From: Tetrahymena elliotti 4EA
Taxonomy: Eukaryota; Ciliophora; Oligohymenophorea; Hymenostomatida; Tetrahymenidae
Assembly (NCBI GenBank): GCA_000231825.2
Contig: JH720306.1
Location: 353,784-417,783, forward strand
DNA length: 64,000 nt
Direction: 5' to 3'
The position numbers were made by a program, and so were the translations under genes. Positions within the stretch are counted from its first letter, which is position 1. Each line of letters begins with the position of its first letter. Of the stretch, positions 10,824-23,019 are shown in pieces. The notes beneath the pieces were generated by a model. That model saw only the letters and a program-made list of their open reading frames with translations. It made no database searches and was not told the origin of the DNA.

Positions 10824-13270
10824 ATGTCTTTAGCTTTTGACGAATACGGCCGCCCCTTCATCATTATCAGAGAATAAGACTAAAAGAGACGTCTTAAAGG
10901 TATCGATGCATACAAAGTAAAAATTATTCACATTCTTTTGCCTAGTTGGAAAAGCTTAGCACCACCATTTCATTTTGCAGAAACAAACATATTTCATTAA
11001 TTTGATAAGTAGAACGTATTTTTACATTATTGAGAGCAAATATCTCTTTTGCTTTTTTTCAGCCAGCTTCATCTCATATATCAATAAAATGCATTAAAGT
11101 CGAATCATTTTTAATAGGATTTATCAAATATGGCTATACAATTTGATTTGATTTCAACAAAAACAGAATTAGTAGAACAACAAAAGCAATTTATATTTCT
11201 TTTTGAGATAATAGAATTTCATCAGTTTATTTAAGCAAAACAAAGAAAAAATTAACTTATTATATCGTAGGTATTACAAATGGTCAAGCAAATAGGAATA
11301 GTGTGATTGTAGGCTTTTCCAATAAGCACCTTTGACATTTTAAATAATCAAAAATAAATCTTTTTTTAACTCTAAAGGCAAACATCTAAGCTGCCAAGAC
11401 TATTGCCAGCACTTTAAGATCTTCTTTGGGTCCCAAGGGTATGGATAAGATGATGATCTCTCCTGATGGAGAAGTCAGTGTTACCAATGATGGTGCCACT
11501 ATTGTTGATATGATGGACATTTAACATCCCGTTGCAAGATTGATGGTTGAACTCAGTTAATCTTAAGATAATGAAATCGGTGATGGTACCACTGGTGTCG
11601 TCGTTTTAGCTGGTGCTTTATTGGAATAAGCTAACATCCTCATCGATAAGGGTCTCCACCCTCTTAAGATTGCTGACGGTTTCGACAAAGCTTGCGAAAT
11701 CGCCTGTGAAAGACTTGAATAAATTTCTGAAAACATCGACATCAACGAAAACAACCACGAAAGGTAAATACTATCTCTCAAAATAATATGAATAAATAAC
11801 TAACTTAAATTAGGAATATAACGATATCAAAAGTTTAAAATCCAAACAAATATTATAGAAATAATCATTACAGTTAATTGAATATAATTTTATTATTTAT
11901 TAATTATTAGATTGATTGAAGCTGCCATGACTGCTTTGAGCTCTAAGGTTGTTAATAAGAATAAAAGAAAGATGGCTTAAATTGCCGTTGATGCCGTTCT
12001 TTCCGTTGCCGATCTTGAAAGAAAGGATGTTAACTTCGACTTGATTAAACTCTAAGAAAAGACTGGAGGGTAATTTTGATAAAAGAGAATAATCTATTAT
12101 ATTAATAAATGTTATTATTTTAATAGTTCATTAGAAGATACTAGACTCATCCAAGGTATTTTAATTGAAAAGGATATGTCTCATCCTTAAATGCCTAAGG
12201 AAATTAATGATGCTAAGATTGCCATCTTAACTTGCCCCTTCGAACCCCCTAAACCCAAAACCAAGCATAACATTAATATTTCTTCTGCTGAAGATTACAA
12301 GAAATTATATGCCCAAGAATAATAATATTTCAAGGATATGGTCGCTGATTGCAAAAAGTCTGGTGCTAACATCATTATGTGCCAATGGGTAATTTCAAGT
12401 TAATATTTGAACTGAAAATAATATTTAATTTTTACAAATTTAGGGTTTTGATGATGAAGCTAACCATTTATTATTATAAGCTGATTTACCCGCTGTTAGA
12501 TGGGTTAGTGGTACTGATATTGAATTAATTGCTGTCGCCACTGGTGGTAGAATTGTTCCTAGATTCGAAGAACTCTCTGCCGATAAGTTAGGTGAAGCTA
12601 AGGTTGTTAGAGAAATCCAATTTGGTACTTCCAACGAAAGAATGCTTGTTATTGAAGAATGCAAGTAATCTAAGGCTGGTAAGATAATTAATTTATTGTT
12701 AAAAATGAGTACTTAATTTTAATATTTAAAATAAAGTTACCATTTTGATTAGAGGTGGTTCTAACATGATCGTCTCTGAAGCCAAAAGAAGTATTCATGA
12801 TGCTAACTGTGTTGTTAGAAACTTAATCAAGTGCCCTAAGGTCGTTTACGGTGGTGGTTCTGCTGAAATTGCTTGCAGTTTAACTATTAACCAAGAAGCT
12901 GATAAGATCTCCTCCGTTGAATAATACGCCGTCAGAGCTTTCGCTGATGCTTTGGAAGACATTCCCAACGCTTTGGCTGATAACTCTGGTTTAAATCCTA
13001 TTGAAGCTGTTGCCAATGCTAAGGCTTTATAAGTTAGTCAAAACAACCCCAGAATCGGCGTTGACTGCTAACTCGAAGTAATTACATAAAATTTCGAATT
13101 ATAATTGAAAATTAAATAAATTTATGAATAAATAATAGGGTACATCTGATATGAAAGAATAGAAGGTATATGAAACTTACTTATCTAAGAGATAACAATT
13201 CTAATTAGCTACCCAAGTCGTTAAGATGATCTTAAAGATTGATGATGTTATTACTCCTGATCATTAATGA
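10824..13270 (+). CDS. CCT5: T-complex chaperonin subunit epsilon (CCT5), 535 aa
   Basis: One of eight related subunits of the cytosolic TRiC/CCT folding ring, which folds actin, tubulin and other proteins using ATP. Seven exons: 10824-10916, 11378-11763, 11911-12069, 12127-12388, 12444-12678, 12737-13077 and 13139-13270; the phases all fit and give 536 codons, normal for the family. Diagnostic for epsilon is the N-terminus [17 protein letters not shown], and later [11 protein letters not shown] and [14 protein letters not shown]-binding motifs are present: [31 protein letters not shown] and [10 protein letters not shown]. The TAA/TAG Gln codons fall at conserved Gln positions. Codons are richer in C-ending forms (ATC, GTC, TTC) than in most genes here, as expected for a highly expressed gene. 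Stop TGA is at 13268-13270. Confidence 0.97.
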
Positions 13271-14461
13271 AATAAATTGTATGATTGATAGAAATAAAAA
13301 TTTTTCAACTTTAATATTATAATAATGAACAAATGAATTCAAACTAGATAGATAAACAAACTCTCAATCTAATGAGTGCTTTCACGATTCAAATATATTT
13401 ACAATCTCCCTAATTTGCATTAAAATATATTAAATGATTATTTCATTAATATTAATTGAATTATCTGTTAAGCTTCATAATTTGTAATCTTCTCATATGC
13501 ATGCATCATTTCAGATATTCAATTTTATTCCTTCCTTCCTTAATTTCATATTACTATCTCCATCAATTCATTTTATTCCTTCACTTTTATATCTAAATTA
13601 TTGTTTTAACTCTAATTATTTTTAATTTTCAATATTCATTTTAAAATATTAAAAAACTCCATACATATTTTAAATCAAATTACTTAAATATTCTATAAAA
13701 TACTAAATTAACTCTTTACATATTCTTAAACAGGAAAGCAATAGCTTCTGTTGTGACTTTATTAAAATTAAATAGTGACTCATACTTATCTCACTATGTA
13801 TTATCCTTTTTAATTTGAATTGTTAAATCCAAATAGGTACAATTTTTTAAATATAGTCCAACTCTTTATTTATAAATAGAGAACCCTTCCCACTTTAATA
13901 ATATTTTGTAATTCTTAATAAAATTGAAATAATTTAAAGAGTAAATTAATAGTTACATAAGCTTGTATGTAATACTATTTTTTTTCATTTTTGAACAATG
14001 GAAACTCAATTTATTTTTGAATGGTTTAATTAATTTCATTAAGAGCAATTTAGGAATGAAATAATGGAGTCTCAACATTTGCTAGAATTTAATTCTTGGA
14101 ATGACTTTAATAAAGTTTGGCCTAAAAAATTTTTTAGATTCTAAAATTATTATTTTTTCTCTCATTTTTTTTGACTTGTAGAATAGAGCACAAACAAGGA
14201 ATCAGATTATTATTTGGAAACATTTAAGTTTACTCATTTTATTAAATTCAAAAAAAATATTTAATTTTATTAAATTTATCTGATTTGATACATATCATAC
14301 TTTTAATATAAAGTTAATGAAAAATCACTTACTTACTTTGATTATTTAAAATAAATAAGTAATTATAAATTTTCAGCTTCATAAGTATTAAAGTTAATGA
14401 GTAATAGACAGTCTAATTATTTGTTTAAATAAATGCTGAACTACATGTAATCATAGTTATC
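13271..14461. other. Intergenic, convergent 3' ends
   Basis: AT-rich spacer between the 3' ends of CCT5 (+) and the ABC transporter (-). A 59-codon frame starting METQFIFEWFNQF at 13999 is open in the ciliate code, but it is short and has no partner exon, so I do not call it a gene. Confidence 0.45.
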
Positions 14462-17026
14462 TCAAAGTTCTTTTTTGACTTCACCCTCAGCATTAATAAT
14501 ATTTAATTTAATATCTGGCTAAGAGTTACTATATTTAGCAACAGAGCTTACAGATTTAAATAAACTAGGTAACATTGTTACTAATGATTCAGTTACACGT
14601 CTTTCTCTTCTTCTATGAACACCTTCTTCTTCTTATTTTTCTTCTGAATTAACTAAAATAGGAGTTAGTTGTTATGAAAAGCGCCTTTCTTTCTTCCTTT
14701 CATTTGCTTACTACTAAGGTTCTTTATTTTTAAAGAAACTCTACAATAGTTTATTTGAAGTTTCAATATTTGTAGCTTTAAATGCTGCCAGCTCCATACA
14801 TTCAATGATTTCATTTTACATACTTTGTAAATCCAAAAATTTAGAGTTATAAAATTTATTCTTAACCATTTCTATCATTGACTATCTAACAGATCTTGCA
14901 ATATACAAATCATGTTCCTATTTAAGTTCTTTAAGCTTCTCAGGCTAGGGTATTTAATCAGGAGTAATTTCTGCTGAATTCTTTCTCAAATACTCATTTT
15001 ATTCATTTTGTTCATTTGATTATTTTTTAAACTCTTTTTCCAAAATAAGTTATCTATGTATCAACTTTTTATAAGCTCCTTCTTCATCTTCTACAAGTTC
15101 TTCATGTGTTCCTTGCTAGACTAATTCTCCTTTCCTCATAACTAATATTTTATCACAAGTTGCTATTGAACTTAATCTATGAGCAACTATAAATATTGTC
15201 ATTTCTCTATTTTGAATTAGATTATCAATGCATTGTTAAACCTAAAATTCACATTCAGAGTCTAATGCACTGGTAGCCTCATCAAATATCAGTATTTTTG
15301 GCTTTTTAAGTAGAGCTCTTGCTATTGCTATTCTTTATTTTTCACCTCCACTGAGCTAAGTACCTTTAATTCCTATTTTGGTTTTAAGTACTTCAGGGAA
15401 TCTCTCAGGATCGAAGATAAAATCTGCTACACCTGCTTTTTCACAAATTTCTTCTATGTCTGAATCAGTGTAAGATTCAACACCATATGTGATATTCTCT
15501 TCTATTGTTCTATTAAAAAGAATAGGTTCTTGCTACACATAACCTACTGACATTCTTAGTTATTTCAATGGCATACTCATAAGATTTAATCCATTAATAA
15601 GAACTTGACCTTCATCTGGATCCAAAAATCTTTCAATCATTTTTACTATCGTTGATTTTCCACTTCCAGTATTACCTACAATAGCTATACTTTCTCCTTC
15701 CTTTGCTTCAAAGCTAATATTTCTAAGTGCATACTTTTCTTTGTCCTTAGCATATTTAAAAGAAACATTATTAAATACAATATTTCCTTTTAACTCTTCA
15801 TTATGAACACTGCTTATTTATTTATTCAATCTAAAAAATTCAACAGCTGGCAATTCCTCTTAAACTGTCAAAAAATTGCTTGAGTTTTTAATAAGGTCAT
15901 CAGTAATTTATGTTGTCTCTTCTTTCTTTTCCTCTGGTTTTTTGACTTCGTAATCTTCGCATAGTCCTTGATGAGCTTTCAACTTATAAAGCTTATAAAC
16001 TTATTTTGTCATTAAAACTTTTTCTTCGCTACTTGAAAGCATCAAAATATATAAGTCTCTAAAAGTGTCAACAATATAAGTAAATGAAAAACTTTAATTA
16101 ACAAGAGTCTAAAGAATACCTACCTTTTAAAGGTTTCCTTCATAAATGAAAAAAACAGCTCCTATATACAATATAACTGGTATTTAGAATTAAAGTAAAA
16201 AATAGTTTATAGATTACAGTAATTCAAACAAAAAATCATCCCAATTGCTTTATTTTTCAAGCCTTGTAAAATTTTATATAAAAGATTTTATTTCTTATCT
16301 CTCTTTAGCAAATGATTTAACTAAATGAGCATGCTACACAACTTCTTCAAAGTTTCCTGTTGAACTATTTTTAGAATCATTCCATCTTTGAATTATTTCC
16401 TTCTTCTTCTTTTCTGATATCTTATTCCAAATATACTATATTGCTGAAAATCCTATCATAATCAAAGCTAAATGCCAACTTAATTTTAAAACAAAAATGC
16501 AATTTCCTAAATATTCAATGAATCTAGATAAGCAATCATAAAGCTTTGAAGCACTCGCCAGTTCCACCACAGAATCCACTCCTTTTTCATATATTTTTTT
16601 AAGTTCTGAAACTTTTACTACTTCAAAGAATGTAATGTCTTTTGAAAGTATGTGATAATATAATTCCTCTTTAATCTTTACTTTCATCTTTATCCTGTAT
16701 TAAAGATAAATGTACTACTTCAAAGGCTAAAATATTCTAAGTAGAATTATAACAATCATGTACTATAGCGCCTCGTATTTAAGAGGTTCTATATTACCTT
16801 GTAAAGCCTTCTTAATAAAATTCTAGACCAAGAAAGGTTTAATTACAGTCATTGAAGTAGAAGCTAATCCTACTACTTATGTAAGCACAACCATTTTCCA
16901 TTAAGATTTAAACACACTCCATACAAAATCTTTAGCTTCCTAATCAGTAACCTCAACTTCCTTAAGAATACTTTCAGATACTTCTTTTTATGTTTACTCA
17001 AATTATACTAACTACCAAACCGACAT
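14462..17026 (-). CDS. ABC transporter, ABCB-type half-transporter with long C-terminal tail, 854 aa
   Basis: Single exon, start ATG at 17026, stop at 14464-14462. Residues 1-440 form the membrane domain, with hydrophobic segments such as [28 protein letters not shown] and HLALIMIGF. The ATPase domain follows: Walker [10 protein letters not shown] near residue 451, Q-loop YVQQEPILF, signature LSGGEKQR near 556, Walker [13 protein letters not shown] near 581 and H-loop IVAHRLS near 611. This is the layout of a half-size ABCB exporter, which must dimerise. Beyond the usual end it carries about 230 extra residues: a charged helix ([13 protein letters not shown]) and a Ser/Arg-rich part ([10 protein letters not shown]) that could be phosphorylated. 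Substrate unknown. All catalytic residues are present, so it should be active. Confidence 0.93.
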
Positions 17027-17500
17027 CTATATTTAAACTAACAATTTTATACTAAACACTTTTAAGTAAATATAATCTTATTGATAATTAATAGATATTT
17101 ATTTATGATTGCAGATTAAATAATAATGAAATCACAAATCAAAAAATATTATTTTTAATGAATTTAATTCTGAAAAACCAAGTTTATTTAATAAAATAAA
17201 CTGACTACTTGAAAAATATAAAATTTTGGTTATTAAATCTAAATTTTTTTATAAAAATCAAATACTACATCAAAAATATTCATAGAATTATGAAATCATG
17301 ATTATTTGCAAAAGTTATGACTATCAATTATTTAAATAAAATAAGTTATTACCTATTTATTTTTAATAAATCACAACATCTACTCAAGCCTATTCATCTA
17401 AAATCAAAAACAAAACCCTATTTTGAAGTTAATTTAGATATTTTCCGATAACATTAATATAATTCTGAAAATTAAGATTAACAATTAATTCAAACTTAAT
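17027..17500. other. Intergenic
   Basis: AT-rich spacer upstream of the ABC transporter start and downstream of the next minus-strand gene. No frame or RNA gene seen. Confidence 0.5.
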
Positions 17501-18051
17501 TCATATAAATACTTCAAAAGATACAGCCTTAAAATGAGTTTAAAGATGTTATAAGTTAATTAGCTTTAATTGATACTATACTAACTAGTTTTCTTCAAGT
17601 TATTTTAAATTTCTGAACACAAAAAATTGAGGGAAATATTTACTTGGTAAATACTGCTCATTATTTTTAAACTTATAAGCAGAATATAATAATTCTCCCT
17701 GTCTAGCATACCATGTAACCATCTCTATAGCCCATAAAATTAAATATTTTGATTTATTAGTAATCTATTTTTCAGGATTTATTGATAATAATTTATTAAA
17801 CTTTCATAGCAATAAATAGTGATAATAATGCAATATCACTAATTAATAAGAAAAAATCATATCAAAAAATAAAATGCATAAAAAAATTTTATATCTTTAA
17901 CATTTTTGTTAATTTAGAGGAGTTTTAAGGTATTTATTATCAAATTATGATAATGAAATTCATAACAACTTGCAACACTTACTGAATATTTTTTACATTC
18001 TCCCATTATTTAGATAACCTATATGTAATACATTTATCTTAAATGGTTCAT
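17501..18051 (-). CDS. Small two-exon protein, function unknown
   Basis: Exon 2 is 17800-17501 and encodes about 99 residues with good ciliate coding character (AIEMVTWYARQGELLYSAY, KYFPQFFVF), ending in TGA at 17503-17501. Just before it a TGA closes the frame, and an acceptor ...GAAAG sits at the border. A consistent first exon ends at 17983 before GTAAGT. It starts at ATG 18006 (8 codons, MGECKKYS) or at ATG 18051 (23 codons), both in phase. Total 107 or 122 residues. No signal peptide or membrane span. Aromatic-rich and mildly basic. I do not recognise the family. Confidence 0.6.
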
Positions 18052-18793
18052 TATGAAAATAATTATCTTTAATTTAATAAATAAATAATTTAAACAAACT
18101 CTTAAGTTAAATCTTGAAAAAAAAATTTTAGTTAGTCTCCTTATAAACCTTTTTTTCTAATACTTCATCTAAAAAAAGTTTTTACAAAAATAGTTTTTAT
18201 TGATAACTTTTTAATATTTTGATAATAAATAGATTATTTACCTTTAATTTACATATTGGTAAATATTTATCTAAAAGTTTTTCTTCTTCTATTTAAAGAA
18301 TGCTTAATTGATTTTATTTTTATCTCAACAGTTTTTGAAATATTTTTGAAATTATGATTAGTTTCTAAATATTTATTAAATAATACAATTTTTTAATAAG
18401 CAATTTTTCAATCTCAAATAATTGTTAAAATGAGATATAATAAGAAATGAATTAAATTAAATATTTTCAAGTATTATTAGTGAAATAAACTATTTAATTA
18501 TTTTAAAAATATATTATTAGTTAATTATTTAAATATTTCATTCAAAAATTTCTAAACTCTTGGCACATTCATTTATTTTTTTATGTTTGTTAGCTGTTCT
18601 GATAATAACTGTCTTATTCGCATATTTTCATAGCAATTTAATTCTAATACCCAGGAATTATTTTTTTACATAAAATTTGGAGCAAAATCAAATATTTTCT
18701 TAACTAATTTACTTAACATTAAGATTTCGCGGTATAAAAACTTAGTGATTAATAAAAAGAAACAAAATTAAATATTTTTACAAGTTTGAAAAA
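18052..18793. other. Intergenic, divergent promoters
   Basis: AT-rich spacer between a minus-strand and a plus-strand gene. Nothing else recognised. Confidence 0.5.
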
Positions 18794-19572
18794 ATGGGTT
18801 TATTAAATAATATTATAGCTTGCTACATTTTAGCTTTTGCTTTGATATGCCATGGGTCATTACTTCTTTGTATTTAATAGCAAATAAATAAGTAGAATGC
18901 TGATCCTGTTTTAGATAAAGCTCTTTAAGATTCTATTATCTTAGATAGCAGTAGCTAATATAATTGTCCATAAGTAGAAAAATAATGTTTAAAGAAATTT
19001 CAATTTCTAAAATAAATTTTTTAAAATAGTTTCCTGATTAGGTAGTATCATATACTAAATTTTTGATGGATAAAATACCTGTATAAATGATTGAATCATA
19101 TCTAGAAATATATCGTATGGTTGGAACAGATACAGTCAACTATTTAATATGGTTTGGGACTATAGCATTGTTAGGAGATATTATTTTGTTGATGTAAAAA
19201 TAAAATGAAAAATTATTATTAGAATTTATTATTTTTAGATATTCAGTTTATTTATTTCTACAAAAAAGCTAATATACTATTTTAAAGCCGGTAAAATTGT
19301 TAAAATCAATTGTTGGTGCTTTAATAAGACTTGCTATAATAGCATTTATTGCCCTCTTTGTGTAAAATTACAAATTATATGTATTTATAAATTTAAATCA
19401 AATTTTTACTCTAATTAGGGTATATTGCCTTTCAGAACAAGGAATACTTCCTAAGTATTAATTTCTTGAAGATTTAGATTTTCTTCAGTTCAATAATCTT
19501 TACTAAATCATGGAATCTTCTAGTAAACTCACCATCAAAAAAATAAAATAATTATTAAAAAAGTACATGTGA
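18794..19572 (+). CDS. Multispan membrane protein, about 240 aa, function unknown
   Basis: ATG at 18794 gives MGLLNNIIACYILAFALICH, a first membrane segment. An intron 18974-19029 (GTAGAA...AAATAG) restores the frame, and the second exon runs to TGA at 19570-19572. Further hydrophobic segments are YLIWFGTIALLGDIILLM, LLLEFIIFRYSVYLFL and SIVGALIRLAIIAFIALFV, so four spans in total. A polar loop of about 90 residues separates spans 1 and 2, with a Cys in each half. Four spans with a large first loop recall tetraspanins, but the CCG signature is missing, so I leave it unnamed. An alternative intron near 19380-19420 is possible but not needed. Confidence 0.6.
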
Positions 19573-20535
19573 ATTACTAAATTATTTATATTCAAAAATA
19601 ATTAATATTTTTTGTATTATTTTTTGAGTGGGTTTTAGAGTTAGAAATTATTTTAATCTAAATTTTACATCAAATAATATATTTTTTAATTCTATACTAA
19701 GATATTAATGTGATAATTTCATTCTTGATCAGATTAATTATTTATTGTTAAATAATATTTATTTCTATTGCATAAGTATTTTTAATGTAATTGCACTATA
19801 TAAATTTAAATTAATTAAATACTCAAAACTATTATTTATTTAAGTAGATTTATCAAAAAATTAATAAATTTATTCTTATTTTTAACATCTTCTCCTTAAA
19901 AATTGTTTTATTATTATTAATTAATTATTTGTTAGGAAAATTTTTAATATTAGTTGAAAAAAAAAAGGTGCCATAAGAGATAAAAAACGTAATTTTTTGA
20001 CTCTAAATTGAGTTTTCTAAACAAGCTATTAATAAATACATTATAAAAACAGTTTTTAAATTTGCCTTTTAAACTATGTGAAAAAGTGCTTAAAAAATAA
20101 AAATAATGCTTTAGCTTTTAAAATACTAAGAAGTATTTATTATTGTAATATCTAAACTTTATACTTAAACTTTTATTCAAATTTATTTTATTTTTTTTGT
20201 GAAAATGATTAATATTTTTAGAGTTAATTTTTCTTCTAAGTTTTTTCTTTTGAAGAATATTTGATTTTTAATAAAAATATCCTTACTTTTTTCATAAAGA
20301 TAAATGAAATAATATTTTATTTTTATTTATCAAAAATTGAAAATTTAGAAATTAGATTATATAAGAAAGATACAATTTTGTTTGAAAATATTAATTGTTT
20401 AATATATTAAAATCTAACTAGATATTTAAAATAAGATAAGATAATTAAGTGTTAGAAAAACATTTCATATTATTTCACATTTAATAATAAGAATTTTAGT
20501 TTTTTAATAGCGACAGAATTTAAAGTAAGCTTGAA
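19573..20535. other. Intergenic
   Basis: Very AT-rich, with no frame, repeat or structured region recognised. Confidence 0.5.
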
Positions 20536-21000
20536 ATGAATAATTAGCCAGATTTATTTGAATTGATTATCTTTAATGAAAGGAAAAGCATTTTATTTCA
20601 CTATGATTTAGTGAATGATAAAGAATCAGATGAAATGAAAATACAAATTCTTGAAAAAATGCCAAGAATATAAAACCTTTGTGGTTTAGTTGCAGCTCTC
20701 AAGGAGTTAAATAAAAAATTCTCACCCTATCCCACTCAGAACGTTAAGTTTTTTAAAAGCTCATTCTATAAATTTTCTCTTTATGATTCTCCTGGCGGTA
20801 TTAAAATTATATTACTCTCTTCAAATAATGATAATGATTATACAGATATTTTAGAAGAAATTTTTTAATCAGGTTACATAGAATTGGTGTAAAGAAATCC
20901 TTTATATTAATCAAACACAATCATAAAAAATCCTACTTTTACAAGCAAAATAAAATCTATTTTCTCAAACTAATAATTTTCTTAATTCAAAACAAATTGA
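20536..21000 (+). CDS. TRAPPC1: TRAPP complex subunit 1 (TRAPPC1/Bet5-like), 154 aa
   Basis: Single exon, ATG at 20536, TGA at 20998-21000. The protein has the longin-like fold order of the Bet5/Sedlin family: an N-terminal strand ELIIFNERKSILFHYDL, a helix GLVAALKELNKKFSP, then FYKFSLYDSPGGIKIILLSS, a helix DYTDILEEIFQSGYIELV and RNPLY, which match the conserved TRAPPC1 pattern YKLHYYETPTGIK...YVELVVKNPL. TRAPP is the tethering complex and Rab1 exchange factor for ER-to-Golgi vesicles. Length is the family norm of about 145-160. The C-terminal TSKIKSIFS corresponds to the last helix. The assignment is clear even though overall similarity is modest. Confidence 0.88.
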
Positions 21001-21527
21001 AGCAATTCTATTTAGTTAATAAACACTTATATACTATTATAAATATATGTATGTTTAGATTATAATTTATGTTTTTTACAAATCAATTAATTGCAAAGAT
21101 TATTATTATTATAAAAATTAATAAATATTAATCAAATTTATTTTCATTTGTTTTATTCAACTATATTAAAATCAATCTAAATTTAATATGTTATTATTAT
21201 ATATACTAAAATCAAAAGTTATCATTCTTTTTTTGAATTTCCAAAATCATAAAATATCTATCTCTCACTTCAAAATTTAAAATTCAGATTTCTCTATTTC
21301 ATAAATTAGAAAAAAACAATATTTGGTTCTGAATATTTTGGCCAATAAAATCTGTTGAAACAGATTAACCTTTTCTTTATATACAATAATGTTATCAAAG
21401 TTTTAAAATAAGGGTTAACAATACTTTTATATACTAGGTATTCTATAATTCTATAATAACTATCTTGTGGTAAAATATATCTTTTAAATGTGATTTCTTA
21501 AATCAAATCAAATTATTTTAACATAAG
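21001..21527. other. Intergenic or decayed 5' part of the transposase relic
   Basis: AT-rich with no clear frame. If the relic downstream was once full length, its N-terminal half, including the first two catalytic Asp, should have lain here; I could not recognise it. Confidence 0.4.
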
Positions 21528-22427
21528 GTACCATTTACTGAACAAGTAGTTATGTAACTAGTTAAAAATTTTTATCATAAAAGCTACATGCTTTACATGG
21601 ATAGCATGTATTACTCATTATCTCTTTTCTAAAAAATTAAAGATGACATATGGATTTAGTAGCTGTGGTTTAATTTGCTGAAAATTGGTAAGGAAAGAAT
21701 GACTATAAATATTTGAAATCTAAATTAAATAAGATAAATGAAAATGAAGTATATTTTTATTCAAATTCAAAAAAGTAAGCTCCCTATCTTACTCTTAGTA
21801 ACTAATAGTGAAAATAATTTCCACTTTTCATTCTTCCAATATCTCTACTCGAAAATTGATGACGAGTAATTAAGAAAGAAATAAAATGTAATCCAGCTCA
21901 TAAGTGATGAAAGATGAAAACTGTAATTAGACTAAAAGAGATCTATTTAGAAAGGATATATCGATTTCAAATGAATAGATTGACTATAACGAAGGAAATG
22001 GAAGATTTAGACATGTTCGATAGCATGCGCCTTTTATATGCATATTCACAAGAGCCAAGAAAATATTTTAGAATTACTACTCTTCATATATTGAAAATTA
22101 TTCTAATAAATAGTTACATTCTTTGTATAGAAATATTGAAATAAAATAATAGTAAATATCTCTTTTTATATGAATATTAAAAGCATTTAATTAATCCAAC
22201 AGAATCTTTTAGTAGGCAGCAAAAAAAATATTATAAATACACCTTCTATAAAAATTGATATTAATTAATCTATTGATATCTAATAAAAACATAAATTTGC
22301 TAGCTTAGTAAATAAAAAAGGTTATGACTAAAAATGTACCTACTGTTTAAAAACAATAAGATGAGCTTGCATCAATTGTAAAAAGTTTGTTTTTAAAGAT
22401 GATTATAGTAAACATATACACATCTGA
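21528..22427 (+). pseudogene. Broken piggyBac-type transposase, C-terminal half
   Basis: Pieces of a piggyBac/DDE_Tnp_1_7 transposase occur in the right order but in different frames. First, at about 21528-21720, SYMLYMDSMYYSLSLFQK resembles the piggyBac block containing the third catalytic Asp (LYMDNYYTSVPLF type), with Asp at 21600. Next, near 21975-21995, IDYNEGN continues after a one-base shift as EDLDMFDSM, matching YNxxMGGVDxxDQM. The same frame then gives EPRKYFRITTLHIL and ILINSYILC, the usual piggyBac helix. Last, near 22290-22427, a zinc-ribbon reads CTYCLKTIR, an in-frame TGA, then ACINCKKF and an ending HIHI. At least one frameshift and one TGA break it. I do not reconstruct it. 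Domesticated piggyBac proteins are known in Tetrahymena and Paramecium genome rearrangement, but this copy looks dead. Confidence 0.72.
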
Positions 22428-22593
22428 TTAAACTTTATATCAATCATATTTATTTTGAAGTAAATAATATAAGATAATATTTTATGAAATTGTTGTTTGA
22501 AAATATTTAATTATTTCAAAAAATAATATGGTTTTTAAAAAAAAAATAATAATACATATTTCAATTTCAAAGATACATTCTCTAATAACTATT

Positions 22594-23019
22594 TCATTTT
22601 TGCTTTAAGGCACTATCCATTGATAGGCAGCTTATATTTTCTTGCGATTCCAAATAAATTAAAAATTTTTTCCCTTAAATAGGAAATTTCTACTTTTTCT
22701 TTCTATTTAATTATTTTTTCTTTTTAGATAACTAAATATTAATTTTATAGAGTTGTGACTTCCATTTAGAGATAATATCCTAAAAATTTAATTAATATTC
22801 TGGATATTTATTGTTCATATAATCTGCTACATATTATGAATTCTTATTTTTCAAATTAATTGATGCATCTTCCTATTTAATTTCTAAAGGATATGTCATT
22901 TTATAAATTTTATCTTCTTTTCTTTCAATTTAAGTATGTTAAGCACATTCTTCTTTTATCTGATTGACAAACTATATTTTTTAGTCTTTGCTTATGTTTT
23001 CAAAAGAGCTTTTAATCAT
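22594..23019 (-). CDS. Small basic protein, 141 aa, function unknown
   Basis: ATG at 23019 is the first Met after an in-frame TGA; the stop is at 22596-22594. The frame is uninterrupted and rich in Lys, Glu and Gln codons typical of ciliate genes. Residues 1-95 are mixed helical (SQYVADYMNNKYPEY, DIISKWKSQLYK). Next comes a strongly basic cluster SKKKKQLNRKKKQK that could be a nuclear localisation or nucleic-acid-binding signal. The middle part, with an YxxxNYP-like tract and an IxxxW, loosely recalls an HMG box, but I would not assign it. It sits tail-to-tail with the transposase relic and shows no link to it. Confidence 0.6.
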
